A DNA stretch of 64,000 nucleotides from Proteobacteria bacterium UBA981 (GCA_002292285.1 DBBP01000023.1:1-64000), one strand, 5' to 3'. Counted from the first letter of the stretch, positions 18,689 to 25,836 are shown. The notes: a model not told the origin generated them from the sequence alone. Numbers and translations are program-made.

Positions 18689-18697
18689 TGCTATGCT
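18689..18697 (+). promoter_or_regulatory. Extended -10 promoter of the orphan RNA
   Basis: TGCTATGCT is a good extended -10 element (TGn plus TATGCT). Transcription would start near 18703-18705 and run into the structured region that ends at the terminator at 18834-18863. No -35 match is obvious, which is acceptable for extended -10 promoters. Confidence 0.45.
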
Positions 18698-18703
18698 TAA
18701 ATT

Positions 18704-18863
18704 ACGGTGTGTAGAGCGCTAGCCTGACCGGCGAGACAGCGCTCAAACTCCGGTAAAAGACGCGTCAGGAAAAGCGTGCACTTTTGAAAATTGCACTTTA
18801 AGGCCTTGCTAAGTGAGGTCAAATCGCCGGCCCAAACCCCGCCTTAGTGCGGGGTTTATTTTT
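18704..18863 (+). ncRNA. Orphan structured small RNA candidate, about 160 nt
   Basis: No plus-strand gene lies between the divergent RND adaptor and the convergent DUF2063 gene, yet a promoter and a perfect intrinsic terminator delimit a 160 nt transcript. It contains several exact complementary pairs: GAGCGCT (18714-18720) with AGCGCTC (18738-18744); CCTGAC (18723-18728) with GTCAGG (18764-18769); and CCGGCGA (18728-18734) with TCGCCGG (18824-18830). ACCGG/CCGGT forms a competing pair. A further stem, GGCCTT/GAGGTC, closes the loop GCTAAGT. The long-range pair closes a multibranch fold, and some pairs exclude each other. I do not recognise it as 6S, SRP, tmRNA, RNase P or a known riboswitch. 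The only possible leader frame is nine codons (ATG at 18694). Confidence 0.5.
18834..18863 (+). terminator. Intrinsic terminator of the orphan RNA
   Basis: AAACCCCGC and GCGGGGTTT form a perfect 9 bp stem with loop CTTAGT, followed by ATTTTTG. The T-run is on the plus strand only, so it terminates plus-strand transcripts. Confidence 0.85.
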
Positions 18864-18928
18864 GCTGCCCGCGACGCTCGGGAATCGCGGCCGATAGGGT
18901 GTGGGTGGCGTCCGACGCGGCGTAGCGA

Positions 18929-19717
18929 CTAAAAACGACGGACACCGAGAATTGCGCCCCGAGTTCGCATCCGTTCGAGGATGGCCTGCCCGGCCTCGAG
19001 CAATTTAGCCTCTGAGTGACCGGCAAGCTGTTGCATGGCTATGCTGAGCAGAGCGCGTCCACTACGGGCATGGCCATCCAGTAGCACCTGCAACAACTGT
19101 GCAGCGGCGTCATTGAGGTCGAGGAAGGCGTAGAGGTTATCTGGCGCACGAAACGCGGCAATACGAGTCGCCTTAGTGGGAGCCCGCAAAGGTTGAAAAT
19201 CTGCGTCAACCACATGCACCGGAAATCGATACGTGACTAGTTGCAAGGTCGGGTTAAGCACGAGAACACCGCTGAGCAGGTCACCATCGCGGTCGAGGCG
19301 CTGGAGCTCTTCTTGCAGTTCGCAGGGATCTGCGCCGACGCGGGTTTCAAGCCAATCGAAATGAGCCAACTCGCACAAAAACGGCGGATCTGCGGGCGCG
19401 TTCCGTTCGTCCTCAAGATAGATAAGAAATTCTTTCGGCACATCGACGAAAGCACTGGCGTCGCTACGATGCCGCACGATGTAGTCTCGAATCATGGCGT
19501 GCCAATCGTTGTCTGACATGACGCCTCGGATGCGTGGGTAGTTATCGGCCATCAAGCCCTCAACATTTGCGTAGACTGCATTGCGGTATATCGCCACCCG
19601 GCGATCTTCGAGTGAAGGCGGCGCTTCCACGGACGCCGGGTCACGCAAATGACGCGCAAAGGCGCGTTGCCGACGAATAAAATCGGGTTCTTGTTGAGTG
19701 GATTCAGGCGGCGGCAT
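18929..19717 (-). CDS. DUF2063 / HvfC-family RiPP maturation partner protein
   Basis: The 262-residue protein has a DUF2063 N-terminal domain (about residues 10-110) with FARHLRDPASVEAPPSLEDRRVAIYRNAVYANVEGLMADNYP split into the usual R-x-x-IYRNAVY core. It then has a second domain with LVTYRFPVHVVD and a C-terminal helical part. This family (HvfC/BufC) is the partner of MNIO enzymes: it binds the precursor and helps the DUF692 enzyme modify cysteines. It overlaps the DUF692 gene by 14 nt, so the two are translationally coupled. It is the last gene of the three-gene operon and is cytoplasmic, with no signal peptide. Confidence 0.87.
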   Translation of the reverse strand: MPPPESTQQEPDFIRRQRAFARHLRDPASVEAPPSLEDRRVAIYRNAVYANVEGLMADNYPRIRGVMSDNDWHAMIRDYIVRHRSDASAFVDVPKEFLIYLEDERNAPADPPFLCELAHFDWLETRVGADPCELQEELQRLDRDGDLLSGVLVLNPTLQLVTYRFPVHVVDADFQPLRAPTKATRIAAFRAPDNLYAFLDLNDAAAQLLQVLLDGHARSGRALLSIAMQQLAGHSEAKLLEAGQAILERMRTRGAILGVRRF

Positions 19718-20552
19718 GGCCGGTATTCTGTGCGTGCAGCTGCAACTGACGGATTTGTTCCAGTTCGAGCAGAGTCGCTTCTAATGGTGGAATGTCGAGG
19801 TCGCGTTCGAGCAGAGTCGGGAAAACGCCAAAGCGCTGGTAGGCGAGTCCAAGCAAGTGCCACACGGGGTCGATCACATCCTCCCCATGGGTATCGACGA
19901 TCAGGTCGTCAGCCGTGTGCGTGTGGCCGGCGATATGTGCATAGGCGATGCGCTCAGCAGGCAAGGATGCGATGAATTCGGCCGGGTCATATTGATGATT
20001 CACGCTGTTTACGTAAATGTTATTGATATCGAGCAGTAATTCGCAATCCGCTTCCTCCAGCACGGCGCGAATGAACGTGACCTCGTCGAGGTCATTGGAA
20101 AGTGTGAGGTAGTAGGACGCGTTTTCAACGGCGATACGCCGTCCCAGCTGATCCTGAACTTGGCGGATGCGCGCAGCGACGTGGATTATCGCTTCCTCAG
20201 TAAACGGAATGGGTAACAGTTCGTACAGATGGCCCTGCTCTGCGCAGTATGAGAGATGGTCGCCGTATAGCAGGACATTGTGGCTTTCGAGAAACGCCTT
20301 CAGGCGTCGAAGAAAAGATTCATTCAGGGGATCGGGGCCGCCGAGGTTGAGCAGGAGCCCATGGCAGACCAATGGCCTTCGGCGGGTTATCTCGGCAAAG
20401 GCCTCGCCCAGACGGCCACCGACGTCGAGCCAGTTTTCAGGTGCAGCTTCCAGAAATTCGATGCTGGCGGGAATATCACTTAGCAGTGAACCCAGATGGG
20501 TCCGCCGCAGGCCGAGACCGGCACCGCTTACACGATAGCTGTTCTGCACCAA
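19704..20552 (-). CDS. MNIO (DUF692, HvfB/BufB/MbnB-type) multinuclear iron oxidative RiPP enzyme
   Basis: A TIM-barrel protein of 282 residues. It keeps the metal-ligand landmarks of MNIO enzymes: CHG (His64), GDHLSYC (Asp98/His99), AVENASYY (Glu143), LLDINNIYVN (Asp175, Asn177/178), AHIAGH (His206/210), VDTHGEDV (Asp220/His222) and LLERD (Glu249). MbnB-type enzymes use two or three irons to convert cysteines of a precursor peptide to oxazolone/thioamide or thiooxazole groups. It lies 27 nt after the precursor gene. The start is TTG 20552 or GTG 20549, since no ATG is available near the conserved N terminus (GAGLGLRRTHL). The predicted target is the product at 20580-20894. Confidence 0.9.
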   Translation of the reverse strand: MVQNSYRVSGAGLGLRRTHLGSLLSDIPASIEFLEAAPENWLDVGGRLGEAFAEITRRRPLVCHGLLLNLGGPDPLNESFLRRLKAFLESHNVLLYGDHLSYCAEQGHLYELLPIPFTEEAIIHVAARIRQVQDQLGRRIAVENASYYLTLSNDLDEVTFIRAVLEEADCELLLDINNIYVNSVNHQYDPAEFIASLPAERIAYAHIAGHTHTADDLIVDTHGEDVIDPVWHLLGLAYQRFGVFPTLLERDLDIPPLEATLLELEQIRQLQLHAQNTGHAAA

Positions 20553-20579
20553 GGCCAGTTGACCCGGTCACAGAGTCGA

Positions 20580-20894
20580 TTATTCCTTCGTTATATGTGG
20601 CATGGAACAGCTTTCGCCAGCGAATGTTCCACACACAGCCGGGTCTTTAGCGCCCGTTGCGAGTTTGCCGCTCGCGTAAGCTCCTTTTTGATCACCACCG
20701 TAGGTGAACCCCGTTTCGTCATCAATCGTCACCTTGTTGCCTTGCATGTCCATCGCTTCGCCGGCCACACTGACCCCTTCGCCGAATTCAACCATCTGAA
20801 ACGGATTGTCAGTCGCGCTAGCGGTTCCGACCAACGCGATTGCCAGCGTTGACCCAAATGCTGCGGCGACGGGCTTAAGGTTATTTTTTTTCAT
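20580..20894 (-). CDS. Exported HvfA-like RiPP precursor with two-cysteine core
   Basis: A 104-residue protein with a strong ribosome binding site (GGAGGAAG) before ATG 20894. Residues 1-27 are a signal peptide ending in ASA. The following TDNPFQMVEFGEG matches the AENPF...L..GY stretch of HvfA-type precursors of MNIO clusters. The middle is acidic and glycine-rich. The C terminus carries only two cysteines, C88 in AVCGTF and C96 in GESCSM, instead of repeated EGKCG units. I infer that the adjoining MNIO enzyme with its DUF2063 partner modifies one or both cysteines before export. An operon gene for the DoxX-like HvfD is absent. Alternatively it is an exported protein whose cysteines simply form a disulfide. 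Confidence 0.8.
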   Translation of the reverse strand: MKKNNLKPVAAAFGSTLAIALVGTASATDNPFQMVEFGEGVSVAGEAMDMQGNKVTIDDETGFTYGGDQKGAYASGKLATGAKDPAVCGTFAGESCSMPHITKE

Positions 20895-21248
20895 GACTAA
20901 ACTTCCTCCACTCGGATTCTTCGTATTTGGGGCGCCGGTAGCGCAAACTATCGCCCGCCTGCGCATTTCGCCCCAGACACCACAGAACGCGCCGAGGGCA
21001 GCTCGATGGTAGCGATAGCCCTGAGATAAGTCTAGGACAGCCCGGACGTGCGTAAATATTTGAAATAGTGGAGAATTTCGTGTCGCTCTAAGGAATTCAG
21101 GGCGAAAAAAAACCCCGCGGCGACAAACACCGCGGGGCTACGCGAACATAAAGCGTAACGCTATCGCTACACCGCCATGTTAGCTCGGCCTGCGTTGCAC
21201 ACCTTGGGAATATTTCCCAGATAATATAGGCCAAAAGCCTAAAGCGTA
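20895..21248. other. Divergent intergenic region upstream of the RiPP operon and Sel1 gene
   Basis: About 350 bp with no protein gene. It contains the minus-strand terminator at 21105-21137, a TGGGAA-TAT-TTCCCA palindrome at 21205-21219 next to TAATAT (21222-21227), and two copies of TAAAGCGTAA at 21149 and 21240, the second touching the Sel1 start codon. The palindrome sits where a regulator could cover the divergent promoters. No clear -35/-10 pair for the RiPP operon was found. Confidence 0.4.
21105..21137 (-). terminator. Orphan minus-strand intrinsic terminator
   Basis: On the minus strand CCCCGCGG and CCGCGGGG form an 8 bp perfect GC stem with a 9 nt loop, followed directly by eight T. 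It lies about 210 nt upstream of the RiPP precursor start and behind no minus-strand gene. It is therefore either an attenuator in a long leader or the end of a very short transcript. Confidence 0.75.
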
Positions 21249-22262
21249 ATGATTCGTAAAGCACTGATTCTGCTAATTTATTTGGTCTCTCTTAACGCAT
21301 TTTGCGCTTCGGATGACGGCGCGGCGGCTTATGCACGTGGTGATTTCGAGAGTGCGCTGCGGCTGTTCAAGGCGCAGGCCGACAGCGGCGATCGGGGCGC
21401 GCTAAACAACTTGGGGGTGATGTATCTCAAAGGCCGTGGCGTGCCTGTAGATTATGGCCGCGCTCGCCGGCTATTTGAGTCGGCCTCGGAACAGAACCTG
21501 GCAGGAGCGATGTTCAACCTCGCCATCATGCACTTTCGCGGTTACGGCCAGGCGGTGGATCAGGCACAGGCCCTGACGTGGTTTCAACGTAGTGCGGCCG
21601 CGGGCGATCGCGAGGCCCAGTTCTTTCTCGGCTTGATGTTTGCGAAAGGAGAGGGCGTGCAAGCCAACGTCGACACCGCCCGAGAATGGTTTTCTCGCGC
21701 GGCGAATCAGGGTCTGGCCGCCGCTCAGTTCAACTTAGCCATGTTACATCTGGGCAACGAAGACGACCCGCAAAGCGAGGCGCTGGCGGTGAAATGGCTC
21801 ACTATGGCAGCAGAGCAAAATCATCGCGATGCTCGACTGCAGCTCGCCAAAGTACATCTTTCGCACATTGACGACCCGATGCGAGCTGAACGTGCCGCGC
21901 AGCTGATGCGCGAGCTGGCAGATACCGGCGACGAAGAAGCACAAATGCAACTGGGGTTGATGTATACGTTCGGGCACGGCGTCGAGCCCGCACCGGAGGA
22001 GGGACGATTCCGGTTGCGGGAGGCAGCATTGCAGGGATTCACGGCGGCGCAAATTAATCTCGCCGCTCTGTATGCCCAAGGGATCGGCACCGTCCCCGAC
22101 GCTGTTCGAGCCTATGCTTGGTTAACGGTGTCTGCAGAACACAGCAACGAAGCGAAGCATGCGCTCGACGATCTCATTGCTGAGCTCGATGCCGAGCAGC
22201 TCAGCGCGGGTGATCGCGCCGCCGATGCCCTGCGGGAAAAGATGCGTATTGATCTGCCGTGA
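21249..22262 (+). CDS. Sel1-like repeat protein, exported
   Basis: The 337-residue protein begins with a signal peptide (MIRKALILLIYLVSLNAFCAS) and is otherwise made of Sel1-type repeats of about 36 residues. Clear copies are ALNNLGVMYLKGRGVPVDY, AMFNLAIMHFRGYGQAVD, AQFFLGLMFAKGEGVQANV, AQMQLGLMYTFGHGVEP and AQINLAALYAQGIGTVPD. Such helical solenoids bind other proteins, usually in the periplasm or cell envelope. The partner is unknown. It is divergent from the RiPP operon with a shared 350 bp regulatory region, but I have no direct evidence for a functional link. Confidence 0.85.
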   Translation: MIRKALILLIYLVSLNAFCASDDGAAAYARGDFESALRLFKAQADSGDRGALNNLGVMYLKGRGVPVDYGRARRLFESASEQNLAGAMFNLAIMHFRGYGQAVDQAQALTWFQRSAAAGDREAQFFLGLMFAKGEGVQANVDTAREWFSRAANQGLAAAQFNLAMLHLGNEDDPQSEALAVKWLTMAAEQNHRDARLQLAKVHLSHIDDPMRAERAAQLMRELADTGDEEAQMQLGLMYTFGHGVEPAPEEGRFRLREAALQGFTAAQINLAALYAQGIGTVPDAVRAYAWLTVSAEHSNEAKHALDDLIAELDAEQLSAGDRAADALREKMRIDLP

Positions 22263-22362
22263 CTGCCTTGTTCTGAGCGGTCGTTAGTTCGCGGTAGCAG
22301 TCGTTAATGCAGGGTTCATTCAAACGGAACATAATCCGGTGATGTAATCAGGGAATCGGTTC

Positions 22363-22632
22363 ATGACGGGATCTCGCTTCGAATCAACAATGTCTGGCGC
22401 TAAGTACACGGCGCGCGCACTCAGCGTCATTTTTCTTTTGTGTATCGCCGCTCCGGTAAGTCTGGCGGCGGATAAAAACTCATCGGCCCGCTCTGCCGAG
22501 AATAGTTCATTGACTCAGGAGCCCAAATGCGTGCACGGCTGCGAACGCTGGGGCAAAGTGTGTAATGTCGACCCGCGCGGGGCATACAAATGCCGCCGAA
22601 GATGCGAAAAGTTCGGCAAGATTTGCGAGTGA
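22363..22632 (+). CDS. Small exported cysteine-rich protein with duplicated C-x3-C-x6-C unit
   Basis: An 89-residue product. After a signal peptide (about residues 10-35, ending SLAA) and a short Ser/Asn-rich linker comes a compact tail with six cysteines: C56-x3-C60-x6-C67, then C77-x3-C81-x6-C88. The two halves read KCVHGCERWGKVC and KCRRRCEKFGKIC, so the domain arose by duplication. The even Cys count fits three periplasmic disulfides or a metal site. The function is unknown. The start is ATG 22363 with CAGGGA ahead. ATG 22390 would give a shorter and more typical signal peptide. Its stop overlaps the next gene's GTG by 4 nt. Confidence 0.75.
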   Translation: MTGSRFESTMSGAKYTARALSVIFLLCIAAPVSLAADKNSSARSAENSSLTQEPKCVHGCERWGKVCNVDPRGAYKCRRRCEKFGKICE

Positions 22633-23315
22633 CGAACGCGCTTGCCGGGTCGTCCGGAGCGAGTATTCCGGACACCTGTGTGCTCGATATGGACGGCACC
22701 TTGCTGGATTTGTATTTTGACAGTCAGGTCTGGAATGAGTGTTTGCCACGCCACTATGGCCAACGTTCAGGACTATCAGAGTCTGCGGCGCGCGAGCATG
22801 TGGAACAGGTCCTGACACGACAGCGCGGGACTTTAACGTGGTATTGCTTCGAACATTGGAGCCGGGTGTTCAGGCTGGAACTGACACAAATAGAATATGA
22901 GCTACGCCATTTAATTACTGTCCGTCCAGGCGTCACGGAATTCCTTGAAGCGCTGCAAGCCCGTGGTATTCGTGCGGTATTAGCGACTAACGCGCATCCC
23001 AAAAGCCTGTTGCGCAAACTCGAGATCACCGGCATCGGGCGCTACTTCGATGCCATCGTCAGTTCGCATGAATTTGGCTACGCGAAAGAGCACCAGAAAT
23101 TCTGGTCCGGCTTTGCCGAACGTTACCGCATCGGCCTCGAGCGCACGCTTTTTATCGACGACAATCTGGCGGTACTGCTGGCCGCTCAGCGCTTTGGCAT
23201 TCGGGATTTGTATGGGATTGCACTACCTAATAGTCGCGGAGAACGCTTGAATCACGAAGGTTTTGAATGCCTCGAGAACTTTTCAGATCTTACTCACAGG
23301 CTGATGACAAGTTAG
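22629..23315 (+). CDS. HAD-superfamily nucleotidase (YrfG-like GMP/IMP nucleotidase)
   Basis: The protein of 228 residues has the HAD motifs DMDGTLLDLYFD (I), ATNAHP (II), a Lys region before FGYAKE (III) and FIDDN (IV). It aligns in character with YrfG: LDLYFDSQVWNECLP after motif I, and a helical cap. YrfG dephosphorylates GMP and IMP. Specificity here is inferred. The proposed start is GTG 22629, overlapping the stop of the Cys-rich gene as GTGA. ATG 22590 is also open but would add a stretch that shares sequence with the neighbour's tail. It overlaps trmB by 33 bp, tail to tail. Confidence 0.8.
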   Translation: MTNALAGSSGASIPDTCVLDMDGTLLDLYFDSQVWNECLPRHYGQRSGLSESAAREHVEQVLTRQRGTLTWYCFEHWSRVFRLELTQIEYELRHLITVRPGVTEFLEALQARGIRAVLATNAHPKSLLRKLEITGIGRYFDAIVSSHEFGYAKEHQKFWSGFAERYRIGLERTLFIDDNLAVLLAAQRFGIRDLYGIALPNSRGERLNHEGFECLENFSDLTHRLMTS

Positions 23316-23999
23316 TTTCGGGGCTGCAGCGATTTCAAATACTTCGCTCCCGGCAGCAAGAGCGCGCGCCTCAAAGCGAGTCACGACGCGCAAGTCCGGT
23401 CGGGGTGCCCATCTCCCCAGACCTGCAAGATTTAGCCATTCGGGCGCCGCCTCAATCGCTTCGAGCGCACTGTTCGCATAGTCTTCGTTGTCGCTTGCGA
23501 ACAGAAAGCAGGCGTTCGGTTTGCTGGCTCTGGCCAAATGCCGGAGAAATGGGAGCTGGAGTAAACGGCGTTTGTGATGGCGTTTCTTCGGCCACGGATC
23601 GGGGAAAAACATCGCGATGCGGTCGAGCGAGTGCGGGGGCAGGCGGCGCAACAGATCAATAGCGTCAGCCTGCACGATGCGCAGATTGCTCAGTTCCTCA
23701 TCATGCAGGCGCTGCAACACGTGTCCAAGCCCTGGACGATGCACCTCGCAGCCGAGGAAATTTATGGCTGGCGCCATCTTCGCGGCTTGGACGACGTTGT
23801 CACCATTACCGATGCCTATTTCAAGGTGCAGCGGCGCGCGCCTTGCGAAGGCTGCAAGGGGATCGCGTTGCTGCGCTTGGTCGAGCTCGTAGCGCGGCAG
23901 CAGTTCTTTCATCGCGCGGAGCTGCGCAGGCGTCATACGACCCGTGCGAATGACGAAACTTCGAATTGAACGAGAATCGTCAGACTGGGACACAAGCAA
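23283..23999 (-). CDS. trmB: tRNA (guanine-N7-)-methyltransferase
   Basis: A 238-residue SAM-dependent enzyme that makes m7G46 in tRNAs. The marks are LHLEIGIGNGDNVV (SAM binding), EVHRPGLG, IVQADAIDLL and the hallmark FFPDPWPKKRHHKRRL, with Asp-Pro-Trp and the basic stretch that binds tRNA. The start codon is TTG 23999, with GTG 23993 as an alternative. The N-terminal 20 residues RSFVIRTGRMTPAQLRA match the family start. It converges on the HAD gene. Confidence 0.94.
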   Translation of the reverse strand: MLVSQSDDSRSIRSFVIRTGRMTPAQLRAMKELLPRYELDQAQQRDPLAAFARRAPLHLEIGIGNGDNVVQAAKMAPAINFLGCEVHRPGLGHVLQRLHDEELSNLRIVQADAIDLLRRLPPHSLDRIAMFFPDPWPKKRHHKRRLLQLPFLRHLARASKPNACFLFASDNEDYANSALEAIEAAPEWLNLAGLGRWAPRPDLRVVTRFEARALAAGSEVFEIAAAPKLTCHQPVSKI

Positions 24000-24175
24000 T
24001 ACTCTCGGAAATTTCGCGCCAGGCCGGCAAGAGGTGCATTGAAAACAGGATATAGAGGGGTCGTGGTAGCTGAATTTGCGGTACCCGGTTTGTGCGCAAA
24101 TTAGCTCTGATAGGTCCTTCTAGCGCGGTTCGGGCGAGAAGACCTTCGGCCGGGCCGGAATGCCCATCAAGCGGC

Positions 24176-25084
24176 TCAAAGTTCGACTTTGAGACCTTCT
24201 CGACCGACATGACATTCCATATCGGCATTTCGTTCACGGATTATCTGCAGGCAGTCCCGATGAATCGCCGCGACCTGGTCGTCGTTATACGTCGGATCGT
24301 GGTGGTACAAATACAGGCAGCCGACACCAGCATCGATTGCAAGATTCACCGTATCGACATAACAGGAATGTCCCCAACCGCGTTTCTTGCTGTAGTCGTG
24401 CGGCGTGTACTGGGCATCGTGAACCAGAATGTCGACATTTTCGATCGCCGCAAGTTCGGCTGAGCGTTGCTCAGAGACCATGCGCTCAAGTAGCTCGTGC
24501 TCGTCCTCGTCAAACTCATGGATGCGCTTGTCGATTGAAGTTTTCAGGAACTGAACTTCGTTGTCCGAGACGTAGACCACCCGTTTACCGGCCACGTCCA
24601 TGCTGTATCCGTACGTAACCCCTGGATGGTGGACGTTGAACTCCGTGATATTTATCGGGCCGTGACTCAAGCCATGGGCTTCAGGCTCGATGTACTCGAT
24701 GTCAGCCATCCAGGTTTCAGTTTCTACAGGAAAATAGGGCGCTTTCATTTGATCCGAGAGCCGCTTCTCGATGTCTGCAGCAGTATCTCCCGGGCCGAAA
24801 AATTTGATCTTCCAAGCGGGCGAAAATGCCGGTTGGAAAAAAGGCAGGCCACAAATATGGTCCCAGTGGTAATGGGTGAACACGACCATCAATTCCGCGA
24901 TGTCGCTCTGCGCCATCAACTCTTCGCCAAGAGAAATGATGCCGGTACCGCCGTCACACACCAATAAGTGATCGCCACTGCGAATCTCTACGCAGGACGT
25001 GTTGCCACCGACTCCGAGGTGGGTTTCGTGGGGAGCTGCATACGAACCTCGAACGCCCCAGAATCTTAGGTAGCTATCACTCAT
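24176..25084 (-). CDS. Metallo-beta-lactamase-fold hydrolase (phosphodiesterase-like)
   Basis: The 302-residue protein has the fold's signature HxHxDH as FTHYHWDH (His71, His73, Asp75, His76), a second His in GLSHGPINITEFNVHH, VHDAQYTPHDY with the metal-bridging Asp, and GHSCYVDTV near the C terminus. It resembles the RNase Z/PhnP-like phosphodiesterase branch. An early DGGTGIISLG segment fits that group. The start ATG follows immediately after the TGA of the receiver gene (TGAATG), which implies coupling and a signalling pair. The substrate, perhaps a cyclic nucleotide or phosphodiester, is not known. Confidence 0.82.
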   Translation of the reverse strand: MSDSYLRFWGVRGSYAAPHETHLGVGGNTSCVEIRSGDHLLVCDGGTGIISLGEELMAQSDIAELMVVFTHYHWDHICGLPFFQPAFSPAWKIKFFGPGDTAADIEKRLSDQMKAPYFPVETETWMADIEYIEPEAHGLSHGPINITEFNVHHPGVTYGYSMDVAGKRVVYVSDNEVQFLKTSIDKRIHEFDEDEHELLERMVSEQRSAELAAIENVDILVHDAQYTPHDYSKKRGWGHSCYVDTVNLAIDAGVGCLYLYHHDPTYNDDQVAAIHRDCLQIIRERNADMECHVGREGLKVEL

Positions 25085-25477
25085 TCAGCTTGCGCTCGGA
25101 TCGTTACCTACGTATTTCTCAATCAGCGAGCGGATGGCCTTCTTAGAGATCGGCTTGGCCACAAACTCAAGTACACCAAGCTCTTTGGCGGCTACCCGGT
25201 CTTGGGCGTAGTCTTTTGAACTGATCATCACTGTTGGCGTGTCGCTATGAAGATCCTTGCGACGCAGCTCTTTAAGGAATGTGTAGCCATCCTTGTTCGG
25301 CATCATGACGTTCAGAAACAACAGATCGGGCCTTTGGGTGTCGAGGAATGTCAAAGAATCGTCGGCAGAATCATAGACGTGCAATTCAAAATCAGATTCG
25401 CCGGCAACTTGCTCAAAGAACGCGCGCATAGCTGCGCTATCCTCGACGAGAACGATGATGGGTTTGCTTGTTTGCAT
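25085..25477 (-). CDS. Stand-alone receiver-domain protein with Asn at the phosphorylation site
   Basis: A 130-residue CheY-like single domain: VEDSAAM at the acidic pocket, a conserved SSK with Ser-Ser in VMISSKDYAQD, and FVAKPISK with Lys107. The phospho-acceptor should be Asp in LDVMMP but the gene encodes LFLNVMMPNKDG with Asn56 (codon AAC). The receiver therefore cannot be phosphorylated at the usual place. It is either constitutively in one conformation or acts as a binding scaffold. It is immediately coupled to the metallo-beta-lactamase-fold gene and probably controls or localises that enzyme. Confidence 0.88.
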   Translation of the reverse strand: MQTSKPIIVLVEDSAAMRAFFEQVAGESDFELHVYDSADDSLTFLDTQRPDLLFLNVMMPNKDGYTFLKELRRKDLHSDTPTVMISSKDYAQDRVAAKELGVLEFVAKPISKKAIRSLIEKYVGNDPSAS

Positions 25478-25762
25478 GCGTTATTGCTATCCGAATCCCC
25501 GGTGCTTGTTCCTCACCGCTTAATGTCGGCTTTAAGCTGTCGCCCTAACCGCATGAGATAAGGGCCATTATAGGACAGGGATTCTGCGATATCCCGCCTC
25601 ACGGAACAAGCTCAAAATACCTATCACCAGCCGTTCGCGCCAATAATACCGCACCCGCGAAGGTAAAAGTATGCCGCCCCCGGCGTGATTCCCGGCACAA
25701 CATCAATGATCACGCTGTTGCCCTTCCGGTGTCGGCCTACAAACCATAGAATTCCCCTTCGC

Positions 25763-25836
25763 GCGGGTGTAGTTCAACGGTAGAACATCAGCTTCCCAAG
25801 CTGAGAGTGTGGGTTCGATTCCCATCACCCGCTCCA
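25763..25836 (+). tRNA. tRNA-Gly (anticodon CCC)
   Basis: The acceptor stem GCGGGTG pairs with CACCCGC, the anticodon arm TCAGC-TTCCCAA-GCTGA gives anticodon CCC, and the T arm is GTGGG-TTCGATT-CCCAT. CCA is encoded at 25834-25836. The tRNA decodes GGG. It stands alone between the receiver gene and the HD gene. Confidence 0.95.

Noticed and set aside
18704..18863. The orphan RNA as a GEMM, cobalamin, glycine or TPP riboswitch
   Set aside because: None of their conserved cores is present and no plus-strand gene follows it; the next genes are convergent.
20580..20894. The precursor as a BufA (DUF2282) bufferin
   Set aside because: BufA peptides have four conserved cysteines in the mature part. 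This one has two, and its ASA-TDNPF leader is HvfA-like.
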